Source: Megalopta genalis (taxonomy: Eukaryota; Arthropoda; Insecta; Hymenoptera; Halictidae). From it: DNA of 64,000 bases. The stretch lies in NCBI RefSeq assembly GCF_051020955.1, contig NW_027477084.1, positions 36,756 through 100,755 on the forward strand. The letters run 5' to 3'. The notes under the pieces are model-generated. The model saw nothing but the letters and a program-made list of their open reading frames with translations. It ran no database searches and was not told the origin of the DNA. Below, in pieces: positions 26,121 to 39,497 of this stretch. Numbering within the stretch: the first letter of the stretch is position 1; each line of letters begins with the position of its first letter. The translations under genes and the position numbers were made by a program.

Positions 26121-28816
26121 TTAGCTTCAAATGCATGCGAATCAAATGGTATAGTTTCAAATACTTTTGATATACATAATTAGATTCAACTGCATGCGAA
26201 ACAAACGAGGTAGCTTCAAATGAATACGAAACACATGATTTAGCTTAAAATCAATGCGAAGTAGAAGGCTTATCATCGAATCAATGCGAAACAAATGGTT
26301 TAGCTTCAAATATTTCTGATATACATGATTTAGCTTAAAATGCCGGCGAAACAAGCGAGTTAGCTTCATAGATAAGCGAAACACATGATTTATCGACAAA
26401 TTCATGCGAAACACATGGTTTAGCTTAATATTCATGCGAAACAAATGGTTTAGCTTCAAATACTTCTGATATACATGATTTAGCTTCAACTGCATGCGAA
26501 ACAAACCAGTTAGCTTCAAATCCAAGCGAAACACATGATTTAGCTTCAGATCAATGCGAAGTAGAACGCCTAGCTTCAAATCCATGCGAATCCAATGGTT
26601 TAGCTTCAAATACTTGTGATATACATGACTTAGCTTCAACTGCATGCGAAACAAACGACTTAGCTTCAAATCCATGCGAAACACATGATTTAGCTTCAAG
26701 TAAAAGCGAAGTAGAAGGCTGATCTTCGAATCCATGCGAAACAACTGGTTTAGCTTCAAATACTTGTGATATGCTTGATTTATATTCAAGTGCATGCAAA
26801 ACAAACGAGTTAGCTTCAAGTCCAAGCGAAACACATGATTATAATTCCAAATCAATGCGAAGTAGAAGGCCTAGCCTTAAATCCATGGGAACCAAATGGT
26901 TTAGCTTCAAATACTTGTGATATACATGATTTAGATTCAACTGCATGCGAAACGAACGAGTTAGCTTCAAATCCAAGCGAAACGCATGATTTAGCTTCAA
27001 ATCAATGCGAAGTAGAAGGCTGATCTTCGAATCCACACGAAACAGATGGTTTAGATTCAAATACTTGTAATGTACATGATTTAGGCTCAACAGCATGCGA
27101 AACAATCGAATTAGCTTTAAATCCATGCGAAACACATGATTTAGCTTCAAATGAATGCGAAGTAGAAGGCTTATATTCGAATCCATGCTAAACAAATGGT
27201 TTAGCTCAAATACTTGGGATATACATGGTTTAGATTCAACTGCATGCGAAACAAACGAGTTAGCTTCAAATCCATGCGAAACACATGATTTGGCTTCAAA
27301 TGAATGCGAAGTAGAAGGCTTATATTCGAATCCATGCGAGACAAATGGTTTAGCTTCAAATACTTGGGATATACATGGTTTAGATTCAACTGCATGAGAA
27401 ACAAACGAGTTAGCTTCAAATCCTAGCGAAACACATGATTTAGCTTCAAATCAATGCGAAGTAGAAGGCTTAGCTTCAAATCCATGCGAATCAAATGGTA
27501 TAGTTTCAAATACTTTTGATATACATAATTAGATTCAACTGCATGCGAAACAAACGAGGTAGCTTCAAATGAATACGAAACACATGATTTAGCTTAAAAT
27601 CAATGCGAAGTAGAAGGCTTATCATCGAATCAATGCGAAACAAATGGTTTAGCTTCAAATATTTCTGATATACATGATTTAGCTTAAAATGCCGGCGAAA
27701 CAAGCGAGTTAGCTTCATAGATAAGCGAAACACATGATTTATCGACAAATTTATGCGAAACACATGGTTTAGCTTAATATTCATGCGAAACAAATGGTTT
27801 AGCTTCAAATACTTCTGATATACATGATTTAGCTTCAACTGCATGCGAAACAAACCAGTTAGCTTCAAATCCAAGCGAAACACATGATTTAGCTTCAGAT
27901 CAATGCGAAGTAGAACGCCTAGCTTCAAATCCATGCGAATCCAATGGTTTAGCTTCAAATACTTGTGATATACATGACTTAGCTTCAACTGCATGCGAAA
28001 CAAACGACTTAGCTTCAAATCCATGCGAAACACATGATTTAGCTTCAAGTAAAAGCGAAGTAGAAGGCTGATCTTCGAATCCATGCGAAACAACTGGTTT
28101 AGCTTCAAATACTTGTGATATGCTTGATTTATATTCAAGTGCATGCAAAGCAAACGAGTTAGCTTCAAGTCCAAGCGAAACACATGATTATAATTCCAAA
28201 TCAAAGCGAAGTAGAAGGCCTAGCCTTAAATCCATGGGAACCAAATGGTTTAGCTTCAAATACTTGTGATATACATGATTTAGCTTCAACTGCATGCGAA
28301 ACACACGCGTTAGCTTCAAATCCATGCGAAACACATGATTTAGCTTCAAATCAATGCGAAGTAGAAGGCTGATCTTCGAATCCACACGAAACAGATGGTT
28401 TAGCTTCAAATAGTTGTAATATACATGATTTAGCAGCAACAGCATGCGAAACAAACGAGTTAGCTTCAAATCCATGCGAAACGCATGATTTAGCTTCAAA
28501 TCAATGCGAAGTAGAAGGCTTATCTTCGACTCCATGCGAAACCAATGGAATAGCTTCAAATACTTGGGATTACATGATTCAGATTCAACTGCATGCGAAA
28601 CAAACGAGCTGGCTTCAAATTTCAGCGAATCAAATGAGTTAGCTTCAAATCAATGCGAAGTAGTGGGCTGATCTTCGAATCCACACGAAACAGATGGTTT
28701 AGATTCAAATACTTGTAATATACATGATTTAGGTTCAACAGCATGCGAAACAAACGAATTAGCTTCAAATCCATGCGAAACACATGATTTAGCTTCAAAT
28801 GAATGCGAAGTAGAAG
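26121..28816 (+). repeat. Module F, copy 3 (long form)
   Basis: F markers are at 26835 and 28184, again 1,349 bp apart, and the block follows 15,165-17,720 at offset 11,094. It keeps the units missing from F1 near 15175. Near its right end it passes into E4 without an intervening C module. Confidence 0.88.
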
Positions 28817-31097
28817 GATTATATTCGAATCCATGCTAAACAAATGGTTTAGCTCAAATACTTGGGATATACATGGTTTAGATTCAACTGCATGCGAAAC
28901 AAACGAGTTAGCTTCAAATCCATGCGAAACACATCATTTAGATTAATATCAATGCGAAGTAGAAGGCTTATCTTCGAATCCATGCGAGACAAATGGTTTA
29001 GCTTCAAATATTTGTGATATACATGATTTAGATTCAAGTGCATGCGAAACAAACGAGTTAGTTTCAAATCCATGCGTATCACATGATTTACCTTCAAATC
29101 AATGCGAAGTAGAAGGATTAGCTTCAAATCCAAGCGACTCACATGATTTAGCTTCAAACAATTGTGATATACATGATTCAGCTTCAACTGCATGTGAAAC
29201 AAACGTGTTAGCTACAAATTCAAGCGATAGACATGATTCAGATTCCAATCAATGCGATGTAGAAGGCTCAGCTTCAAATCCATGCGAAAAAAATGATTTA
29301 GCTTCAAATATTTGTGATAAACATAAATTAGCTTCAAATGCAAGCGAAACAATCGAGTTAGGTACAAATCCAAGCGAAACACATGGTTTAGCTTCAAATC
29401 AATGCGAAGTAGAAGGCTTATCTTCGAATCCATGCAAAACAAATGGTTTAGCTTCAAACACTTGTGATATACATGATTTAGCTTCAACTGCATGTGAAAC
29501 AAACGAGCTAGCTTAAAATCCAAGCGAAACACATGATTTGTCTTCAAATCAATGCGAAGTAGAAGGCTTAGTTTCAGATCCATGCGAATCAAACTGTTTA
29601 GCTTCAAATACTTGTGATATACTTGATTTAGATTCAAGTGCGTGCGATACAAACGAGTTAGTTTCAAATCCAAGCGAAACACATTATTTATCTTCAAATC
29701 AATGCGAAGTAGAAGGGTTGTCTTCGAATCCATGCGAAACAAATGGTTTTGCTTCAAGTACTTCTGATATACTTGATTTAGCTTCAAGAGCATGCGAAAC
29801 AAACGAGTTAGCTTCAAATCCATGCGAAACACAGGATTCAGCTTCAAATCAATGCGAAGTAGAAGGCTGATCTTCAAATCCATGCGAAACAAATGGTTTA
29901 GCTACAAATACTTGTGATATACATGATTTAGCTTCAACTGCATGCGAAACAAACGAGCTATCTTCAACTCAATGCGAAGTAGAAGGCTTAGCTTCAAATC
30001 CATGCGAATCAAACGGTTTAGCTTCAAATACTTGTGATATACTTGATTTATATTCAAGTGCATGCGAAACAAACGAGATAGCTTCAAATCCATTCGAAAC
30101 ATATGATTTAACATCAAATCAATGCGAAGCAGAAGGCTGATCTTCGAATCCATGCGAAACAAATGGTTTAGCTCAAATACTTGGGATATACATGGTTTAG
30201 ATTCAACTGCATGCGAAACAAACGAGTTAGCTTCAAATCCATGCGAAACACATCATTTAGATTAATATTAATGCGAAGTAGAAAGCTTATCTTCGAATCC
30301 ATGCGAGACAAATGGTTTAGCTTCAAATATTTGTGATATACATGATTTAGCTCCAAATGCAGGCGAAATAACGAGTTAGCTCTAAACACATGCGAAACAC
30401 ATGATTTGGCTTCAAATCAATGCGATGTAGCAGGCTTAGCATCAAATCCATGTGAAACACATGATTTAGCTTCAAATCAATGCCAAGACCAAGGCTTATC
30501 TTCGAATCAATGCGAAACAAATGGTTTAGCCTCAAATACTTGTGATATACATCATTTAGCTTCAAATGCATGCGAAACAATCGAGTTAGCTTCAAATCCA
30601 GCGAAAAACATGAATTAAGTTCAAATCAACGTGAAGTAGAAGGCTTAGTTTTAAATCCACCCGAAACGAAAGATTTAGCTTCAAATACTTGCCAATATAA
30701 GTGATATAGCTTCAAATGCAGGCGAAACATACGAGTTACCTTCAGATGCATGCGAAACACATGATTTAGCTTCAAATCAATGCGAAGTAGAAGGCTGATA
30801 TTCGAATCCACACGAAACAGATGGTTTAGCTTCAAATAGTTGTAATATACATGATTTAGCAGCAACAGCATGCGAAAGAAACGAGTTAGCTTCAAATCCA
30901 TGCGAAACACATGATTTGGCTTCAAATGAATGCGAAGTAGAAGGCTTATATTCGAATCCATGCGAGACAAATGGTTTAGCTTCAAATACTTGGGATATAC
31001 ATGGTTTAGATTCAACTGCATGAGAAACAAACGAGTTAGCTTCAAATCCTAGCGAAACACATGATTTAGCTTCAAATCAATGCGAAGTAGAAGGCTT
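28817..31097 (+). repeat. Module E, copy 4
   Basis: It matches E2 at offset 9,355, changing to 9,354 at E2's private extra base near 20,885. The marker CAATGCCAAGACCAAGG is at 30,481. Single-base differences include GATTCCAATC near 29,240 and AACTCAATGC near 29,966. Confidence 0.9.
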
Positions 31098-32866
31098 AGC
31101 TTCAAATCCATGCGAATCAAATGGTATAGTTTCAAATACTTTTGATATACATAATTAGATTCAACTGCATGCGAAACAAACGAGGTAGCTTCAAATGAAT
31201 ACGAAACACATGATTTAGCTTAAAATCAATGCTAAGTAGAAGGCTTATCATCGAATCAATGCGAAACAAATGGTTTAGCTTCAAATATTTCTGATATACA
31301 TGATTTAGCTTAAAATGCCGGCGAAACAAGCGAGTTAGCTTCATAGATAAGCGAAACACATGATTTATCGACAAATTCATGCGAAACACATGGTTTAGCT
31401 TAATATTCATGCGAAACAAATGGTTTAGCTTCAAATACTTCTGATATACATGATTTAGCTTCAACTGCATGCGAAACAAACCAGTTAGCTTCAAATCCAA
31501 GCGAAACACATGATTTAGCTTCAGATCAATGCGAAGTAGATCGCCTAGCTTCAAATCCATGCGAATCCAATGGTTTAGCTTCAAATACTTGTGATATACA
31601 TGACTTAGCTTCAACTGCATGCGAAACAAACGACTTAGCTTCAAATCCATGCGAAACACATGATTTAGCTTCAAGTAAAAGCGAAGTAGAAGGCTGATCT
31701 TCGAATCCATGCGAAACAACTGGTTTAGCTTCAAATACTTGTGATATGCTTGATTTATATTCAAGTGCATGCAAAACAAACGAGTTAGCTTCAAATCCAA
31801 GCGAAACACATGATTATAATTCCAAATCAATGCGAAGTAGAAGGCCTAGCCTTAAATCCATGGGAACCAAATGGTTTAGCTTCAAATACTTGTGATATAC
31901 ATGATTTAGCTTCAACTGCATGCGAAACACACGCGTTAGCTTCAAATCCATGCGAAACACATGATTTAGCTTCAAATCAATGCGAAGTAGAAGGCTTATC
32001 ATCGAATCAATGCGAAACAAATGGTTTAGCTTCAAATATTTCTGATATACATGATTTAGCTTAAAATGCCGGCGAAACAAGCAGGTTAGCTTCATAGATA
32101 AGCGAAACACATGATTTATCGACAAATTCATGCGAAACACATGGTTTAGCTTAATATTCATGCGAAACAAATGGTTTAGCTTCAAATACTTCTGATATAC
32201 ATGATTTAGCTTCAACTGCATGCGAAACAAACCAGTTAGCTTCAAATCCAAGCGAAACACATGATTTAGCTTCAGATCAATGCGAAGTAGAACGCCTAGC
32301 TTCAAATCCATGCGAATCCAATGGTTTAGCTTCAAATACTTGTGATATACATGACTTAGCTTCAACTGCATGCGAAACAAACGACTTAGCTTCAAATCCA
32401 TGCGAAACACATGATTTAGCTTCAAGTAAAAGCGAAGTAGAAGGCTGATCTTCGAATCCATGCGAAACAACTGGTTTAGCTTCAAATACTTGTGATATGC
32501 TTGATTTATATTCAAGTGCATGCAAAACAAACGAGTTAGCTTCAAATCCAAGCGAAACACATGATTATAATTCCAAATCAATGCGAAGTAGAAGGCCTAG
32601 CCTTAAATCCATGGGAACCAAATGGTTTAGCTTCAAATACTTGTGATATACATGATTTAGCTTCAACTGCATGCGGAACACACGCGTTAGCTTCAAATCC
32701 ATGCGAAACACATGATTTAGCTTCAAATCAATGCGAAGTAGATGGCTGATCTTCGAATCCACACGAAACAGATGGTTTAGCTTCAAATAGTTGTAATATA
32801 CATGATTTAGCAGCAACTGCATGCGAAACGAACGAGTTAGCTTCAAATCCAAGCGAAACACATGAC
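31098..32866 (+). repeat. Module F, copy 4 (short form)
   Basis: F markers are at 31810 and 32561, 751 bp apart as in F2. It shares AATGCTAAGTAG with F2. It ends at an abrupt off-register junction at about 32,866-32,872. Confidence 0.88.
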
Positions 32867-34343
32867 TTGATTTAGATTCAAGTGCGTGCGATGCAAACGA
32901 GTTAGTTTCAAATCCAAGCGAAACACATTATTTATCTTCAAATCAATGCGAAGTAGAAGGGTTGTCTTCGAATCCATGCGAAACAAATGGTTTTGCTTCA
33001 AGTACTTCTGATATACTTGATTTAGCTTCAAGAGCATGCGAAACAAACGAGTTAGCTTCAAATCCATGCGAAACACAGGATTCAGCTTCAAATCAATGCG
33101 AAGTAGAAGGCTGATCTTCAAATCCATGCGAAACAAATGGTTTAGCTACAAATACTTGTGATATACATGATTTAGCTTCAACTGCATGCGAAACAAACGA
33201 GCTATCTGCAATTCAATGCGAAGTAGAAGGCTTTGCTTCAAATCCATGCGAATCAAACGGTTTAGCTTCGAATACTTGTGATATACTTGATTTATATTCA
33301 AGTGCATGCGAAACAAACGAGATAGCTTCAAATCCATTCGAAACATATGATTTAACATCAAATCAATGCGAAGCAGAAGGCTGATCTTCGCATCCATGTG
33401 AAACAAATGGTTTAGCTCAAATACTTGGGATATACATGGTTTAGATTCAACTGCATGCGAAACAAACGAGTTAGCTTCAAATCCATGCGAATCACATCAT
33501 TTAGATTAATATCAATGCGAAGTAGAAAGCTTATCTTCGAATCCATGCGAGACAAATGGTTTAGCTTCAAATATTTGTGATATACATGATTTAGCTCCAA
33601 ATGCAGGCGAAATAACGAGTTAGCTCTAAACCCATGCGAAACACATGATTTGGCTTCAAATCAATGCGATGTAGCAGGATTAGCATCAAATCCATGTGAA
33701 ACACATGATTTAGCTTCAAATCAATGCCAAGACCAAGGCTTATCTTCGAATCAATGCGAAACAAATGGTTTAGCCTCAAATACTTGTGATATACATCATT
33801 TAGCTTCAAATGCATGCGAAACAATCGAGTTAGCTTCAAATCCAGCGAAAAACATGAATTAAGTTCAAATCAACGTGAAGTAGAAGGCTTAGTTTTAAAT
33901 CCACCCGAAACGAAAGATTTAGCTTCAAATACTTGCCAATATAAGTGATATAGCTTCAAATGCAGGCGAAACATACGAGTTACCTTCAGATGCATGCGAA
34001 ACACATGATTTAGCTTCAAATCAATGCGAAGTAGAAGGCTGATATTCGAATCCACACGAAACAGATGGTTTAGCTTCAAATAGTTGTAATATACATGATT
34101 TAGCAGCAACAGCATGCGAAAGAAACGAGTTAGCTTCAAATCCATGCGAAACACATGATTTGGCTTCAAATGAATGCGAAGTAGAAGGCTTATATTCGAA
34201 TCCATGCGAGACAAATGGTTTAGCTTCAAATACTTGGGATATACATGGTTTAGATTCAACTGCATGAGAAACAAACGAGTTAGCTTCAAATCCTAGCGAA
34301 ACACATGATTTAGCTTCAAATCAATGCGAAGTAGAAGGCTTAG
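32867..34343 (+). repeat. Module E, copy 5 (left-truncated)
   Basis: It corresponds to about 24,648-26,120 (offset 8,219) and lacks the first part of E. Private changes include CTATCTGCAATTC near 33,204 and CATCCATGTGAAAC near 33,390. The marker CAATGCCAAGACCAAGG is at 33,725. Confidence 0.87.
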
Positions 34344-35570
34344 CTCCAAATCCATGCGAATCAAATGGTATAGTTTCAAATACTTTTGATATACATAATT
34401 AGATTCAACTGCATGCGAAACAAACGAGGTAGCTTCAAATGAATACGAAACACATGATTTAGCTTCAAATCAATGCGAAGTAGAAGGCTTATCATCGAAT
34501 CAATGCGAATCAAATGGTTCAGCTTCAAATACTTCTGATATACATGATTTAGCTTCAACTGCATGCGAAACAAACCAGTTAGCTTCAAATCCAAGCGAAA
34601 CACATGATTTAGCTTCAGATCAATGCGAAGTAGAACGCCTAGCTTCAAATCCATGCGAATCCAATGGTTTAGCTTCAAATACTTGTGATATACATGACTT
34701 AGCTTCAACTGCATGCGAAACAAACGACTTAGCTTCAAATCCATGCGAAACACATGATTTAGCTTCAAGTAAAAGCGAAGTAGAAGGCTGATCTTCGAAT
34801 CCATGCGAAACAACTGGTTTAGCTTCAAATACTTGTGATATGCTTGATTTATATTCAAGTGCATGCAAAACAAACGAGTTAGCTTCAAGTCCAAGCGAAA
34901 CACATGATTATAATTCCAAATCAATGCGAAGTAGAAGGCCTAGCCTTAAATCCATGGGAACCAAATGGTTTAGCTTCAAATACTTGTGATATACATGATT
35001 TAGCTTCAACTGCATGCGAAACACACGCGTTAGCTTCAAATCCATGCGAAACACATGATTTAGCTTCAAATCAATGCGAAGTAGAAGGCTGATCTTCGAA
35101 TCCACACGAAACAGATGGTTTAGCTTCAAATAGTTGTAATATACATGATTTAGCAGCAACAGCATGCGAAACAAACGAGTTAGCTTCAAATCCATGCGAA
35201 ACGCATGATTTAGCTTCAAATCAATGCGAAGTAGAAGGCTTATCTTCGACTCCATGCGAAACCAATGGAATAGCTTCAAATACTTGGGATTACATGATTC
35301 AGATTCAACTGCATGCGAAACAAACGAGCTGGCTTTAAATTTCAGCGAATCAAATGAGTTAGCTTCAAATCAATGCGAAGTAGAAGGCTGATCTTCGAAT
35401 CCACACGAAACAGATGGTTTAGATTCAAATACTTGTAATGTACATGATTTAGGCTCAACAGCATGCGAAACAATCGAATTAGCTTTAAATCCATGCGAAA
35501 CACATGATTTAGCTTCAAATGAATGCGAAGTAGAAGGCTTATATTCGAATCCATGCTAAACAAAAGGTTT
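34344..35570 (+). repeat. Module F, copy 5 (shortened)
   Basis: One F marker is present, at 34904. Near 34,510-34,530 the sequence skips 150 bp present in F3, which removes the CCGGCG units and part of their neighbours. The part after 34,908 follows 28,188-28,620 (offset 6,720) and then switches near 35,340 to match the 27.0-27.2 kb stretch (offset about 8,368). It is thus assembled from two different F positions. Confidence 0.82.
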
Positions 35571-37640
35571 AGCTCAAATACTTGGGATATACATGGTTTA
35601 GATTCAACTGCATGCGAAACAAACGAGTTAGCTTCAAATCCATGCGAAACACATCATTTAGATTAATATCAATGCGAAGTAGAAGGCTTATCTTCGAATC
35701 CATGCGAAACAACTGGTTTTGGCTCAAATACTTGTGATATACATGATTTAGCTTCTAGTGCATGCAAAACAAACGAGTTAGCTTCAAATCCAAGCGAAAC
35801 ACATGTTTTAGCTACATATCCATGCGATGTAGAAGTTTGAGCTTCAAATTCATGCGAAACACATGGTTTAACATAATATTCATGCGATACGAATGGTGCA
35901 GTTCAAATACTTGTGATATACATAATTAGATTCAACTGCATGCGAAACAAACAAGGTAGCTTCAAATGAATACGAAACACATGATTTAGCTTAAAATCAA
36001 TGCGACGTAGAAGTCTTTTCTTCGAATCCATGCGAATCAAATGGTTTAGCTTCAAATATTTCTAATATACATGATTTAGCTTAAAATGTCGGCGAAACAA
36101 ACGAGTTAGCTTCATAAATAAGCGAAACACATGATTTATCGACAAATTCATGCGAAACACATGGTTTAGCTTAATATTCATGCGAACCAAATGTTTCAAT
36201 TTCAAATACTTGTGATATATATGATTTAGCTTCAACTGCATGCGAAACAAACGAGTGCGCTTGAAATCCATGCGAAACACATGATTTAGCTTCAAATCAA
36301 TGCGAAGTAGAAGGCTTAGCTTCAAATCCATGCGAATCAAACGGTTTAGCTTCAAATACTTGTGATATAGTTGATTTAGATTCAAGTGCGTGCGAAACAA
36401 ACGAGTTAGCTTCAAATCCAAGCGAAACACATGATTTATGTTCAAATCAATGCGAGGTAGAAGGCTTAGCTTCAAATCCATGCGAATCAAACGGTTTAGC
36501 TTTAAATACATGTGATATGCATAGTTTAGATTCAAGTGCATGGGAAACAAACGAATTAGCTTCAAATCCAAGCGAAACACATGATTTATCTTCAAATCAA
36601 TGCGAGGTAGAAGGCTTAGCTTCAGATCCATGCGAATCAAACTGTTTAGCTTCAAACACTTGTGATATACTTGATTTAGATTCAAGTGCGTGCGATACAA
36701 ACGAGTTAGTTTCAAATCCAAGCGAAACATATGATTTAACATCAAATCAATGCGAAGCAGAAGGCTGATCTTCGAATCCATGCGAAACAAATGGTTTAGC
36801 TTCAAATACTTGTGATATACATGATTTAGCTTCAACTGCAGGCGAAACAAACGAGTTAGCTTCATAGCCAAGCGAAACACATGATTTATCGACAAATTCA
36901 TGCGAAACACATGGTTTAGCTTAATATTCATGCCAAACAAATGGTTTAGCTTTAAATACTTATGATATACATGATTTAGCTTCAACTGCACGCGAAACAA
37001 ACCAGTTAGCTTCAAATCCATGCGAAACACATGATTTAGCTTCAAATCAATGCGAAGTAGAAGGCTTATCTTCGAATCCATGCAAAACAAATGGTTTAGC
37101 TTCAAACACTTGTGATATACATGATTTAGCTTCAACTGCATGTGAAACAAATGAGTTAGCTTAAAATCCAAGCGAAACACATGATTTGTCTTCAAATCAA
37201 TGCGAAGTAGAAGGCTTAGCTTCAGATCCATGCGAATCAAACTGTTTAGCTTCAAATACTTGTGATATACTTGATTTAGATTCAAGTGCGTGCGATACAA
37301 ACGAGTTAGTTTCAAATCCAAGCAAAACACATTATTTATCTTCAAATCAATGCGAAGTAGAAGGGTTGACTTCGAATCCATGCGAAACAAATGGTTTTGC
37401 TTCAAGTACTTGTGATATACTTGATTTAGCTTCAAGAGCATGCGAAACAAACGAGTTAGCTTCAAATCCATGCGAAACACAGGATTCAGCTTCAAATCAA
37501 TGCGAAGTAGAAGGCTGATCTTCAAATCCATGCGAAACAAATGGTTTAGCTACAAATACTTGTGATATACATGATTTAGCTTCAACTGCACGCGAAACAA
37601 ACCAGTTAGCTTCAAATCCATGCGAAACACATGATTTAGC
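35571..37640 (+). repeat. Mosaic of C, E and F pieces
   Basis: Positions 35,700-36,215 follow module C (12,000 and 17,970 regions), with one base lost near 35,901 (GTGCAGTTCAAATAC). The next 1 kb mixes units also seen near 12.6-12.8 and 36.6 kb, and 37,186-37,540 follows 20,183-20,537 (offset 17,003). Several switches fall within a few hundred bases, which makes this one of the most rearranged stretches. Its common register leaves a 492-codon minus-strand frame open. Confidence 0.8.
36062..37540 (-). other. 492-codon open frame, probably not a gene
   Basis: The frame crosses at least three rearranged module pieces (C, E and F types), and stays open only because all are joined in the same 30-bp register. 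Its nominal start is TTG. Plus-strand frames of 83 and 110 codons overlap it at 36517-36768 and 37186-37518. The repeat product resembles the other minus-strand frames and has no recognisable domain. Confidence 0.85.
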
Positions 37641-39497
37641 TTCAAATCAATGCGAAGTAGAAGGCTTATCATCGAATCAATGCGAAACAAATGGTTTAGC
37701 TTCAAATATTTCTGATATACATGATTTAGCTTAAAATGCCGGCGAAACAAGCAGGTTAGCTTCATAGATAAGCGAAACACATGATTTATCGACAAATTCA
37801 TGCGAAACACATGGTTTAGCTTAATATTCATGCGAAACAAATGGTTTAGCTTCAAATACTTCTGATATACATGATTTAGCTTCAACTGCATGCGAAACAA
37901 ACCAGTTAGCTTCAAATCCAAGCGAAACACATGATTTAGCTTCAGATCAATGCGAAGTAGAACGCCTAGCTTCAAATCCATGCGAATCCAATGGTTTAGC
38001 TTCAAATACTTGTGATATACATGACTTAGCTTCAACTGCATGCGAAACAAACGACTTAGCTTCAAATCCATGCGAAACACATGATTTAGCTTCAAGTAAA
38101 AGCGAAGTAGAAGGCTGATCTTCGAATCCATGCGAAACAACTGGTTTAGCTTCAAATACTTGTGATATGCTTGATTTATATTCAAGTGCATGCAAAACAA
38201 ACGAGTTAGCTTCAAATCCAAGCGAAACACATGATTATAATTCCAAATCAATGCGAAGTAGAAGGCCTAGCCTTAAATCCATGGGAACCAAATGGTTTAG
38301 CTTCAAATACTTGTGATATACATGATTTAGCTTCAACTGCATGCGAAACACACGCGTTAGCTTCAAATCCATGCGAAACACATGATTTAGCTTCAAATCA
38401 ATGCGAAGTAGATGGCTGATCTTCGAATCCACACGAAACAGATGGTTTAGCTTCAAATAGTTGTAATATACATGATTTAGCAGCAACTGCATGCGAAACG
38501 AACGAGTTAGCTTCAAATCCAAGCGAAACACATGACTTAGTTTCTAATCAATGCGAAGTAGAAGGCTTAGCTTCAAATCCATGCGAATCAAATTGTTTAG
38601 GTTCAAATACTTGTGATATACACGATTTAGCTTCAAATGCAGGCGAAACAAACGAGTTAGCTTCAAATCCATGCGAAACACATGATTTAGCTTCAAATAA
38701 ATGCGAAGAGGAAGGCTCTGCTTCAAATCCATGCGAATCAAATGGTTTAGTTTCAAATAGTTGTGATATACATGATTCAGATTCAACTGCGTGCGAAACG
38801 AGCGAATTAGCTTCAAATCCAAGCGAAACACGTGATTTAGCTTCAATTCAATACGAAGTAGAAGGCTGAGCTTCAAATTCATGCGAAACGAATGGTTTAG
38901 GTTCAAATACTTGTGATATACATGATTTAGCTTCAACAGCATGCGAAACATACGAGAATACTTCAATTCCAAAGGAATCACGTGATTTAGCTTCAAATCA
39001 ATGCGAAGTAGAAGGCTAATCTTCGAAACCATGCAAAACAAATCATTTAGATTCAAATACTTGTGATATACATGATTTAGCTTCAAATGCATGCGAAACA
39101 AACGAGTTAGTTTCAAATCCATGCGTATCACATGATTTACCTTCAAATCAATGCGAAGTAGAAGGATTAGCTTCAAATCCAAGCGACTCACATGATTTAG
39201 CTTCAAACAATTGTGATATACATGATTCAGCTTCAACTGCATGTGAAACAAACGTGTTAGCTACAAATTCAAGCGATAGACATGATTCAGCTTCCAATCA
39301 ATGCGATGTAGAAGGCTCAGCTTCAAATCCATGCGAAAAAAATGATTTAGCTTCAAATATTTGTGATAAACATAAATTAGCTTCAAATGCAAGCGAAACA
39401 ATCGAGTTAGGTACAAATCCAAGCGAAACACATGGTTTAGCTTCAAATCAATGCGAAGTAGAAGGCTTATCTTCGAATCCATGCAAAACAAATGGTT
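37641..39497 (+). repeat. F-G-E segment, copy of 22.6-24.5 kb
   Basis: It follows 22,616-24,466 at a constant offset of 15,024 bp, including the F marker at 38231, module G and the start of E. At about 39,497 it leaves that track (GCTACAAATAC for GCTTCAAACAC) and joins a later part of E. Confidence 0.87.
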
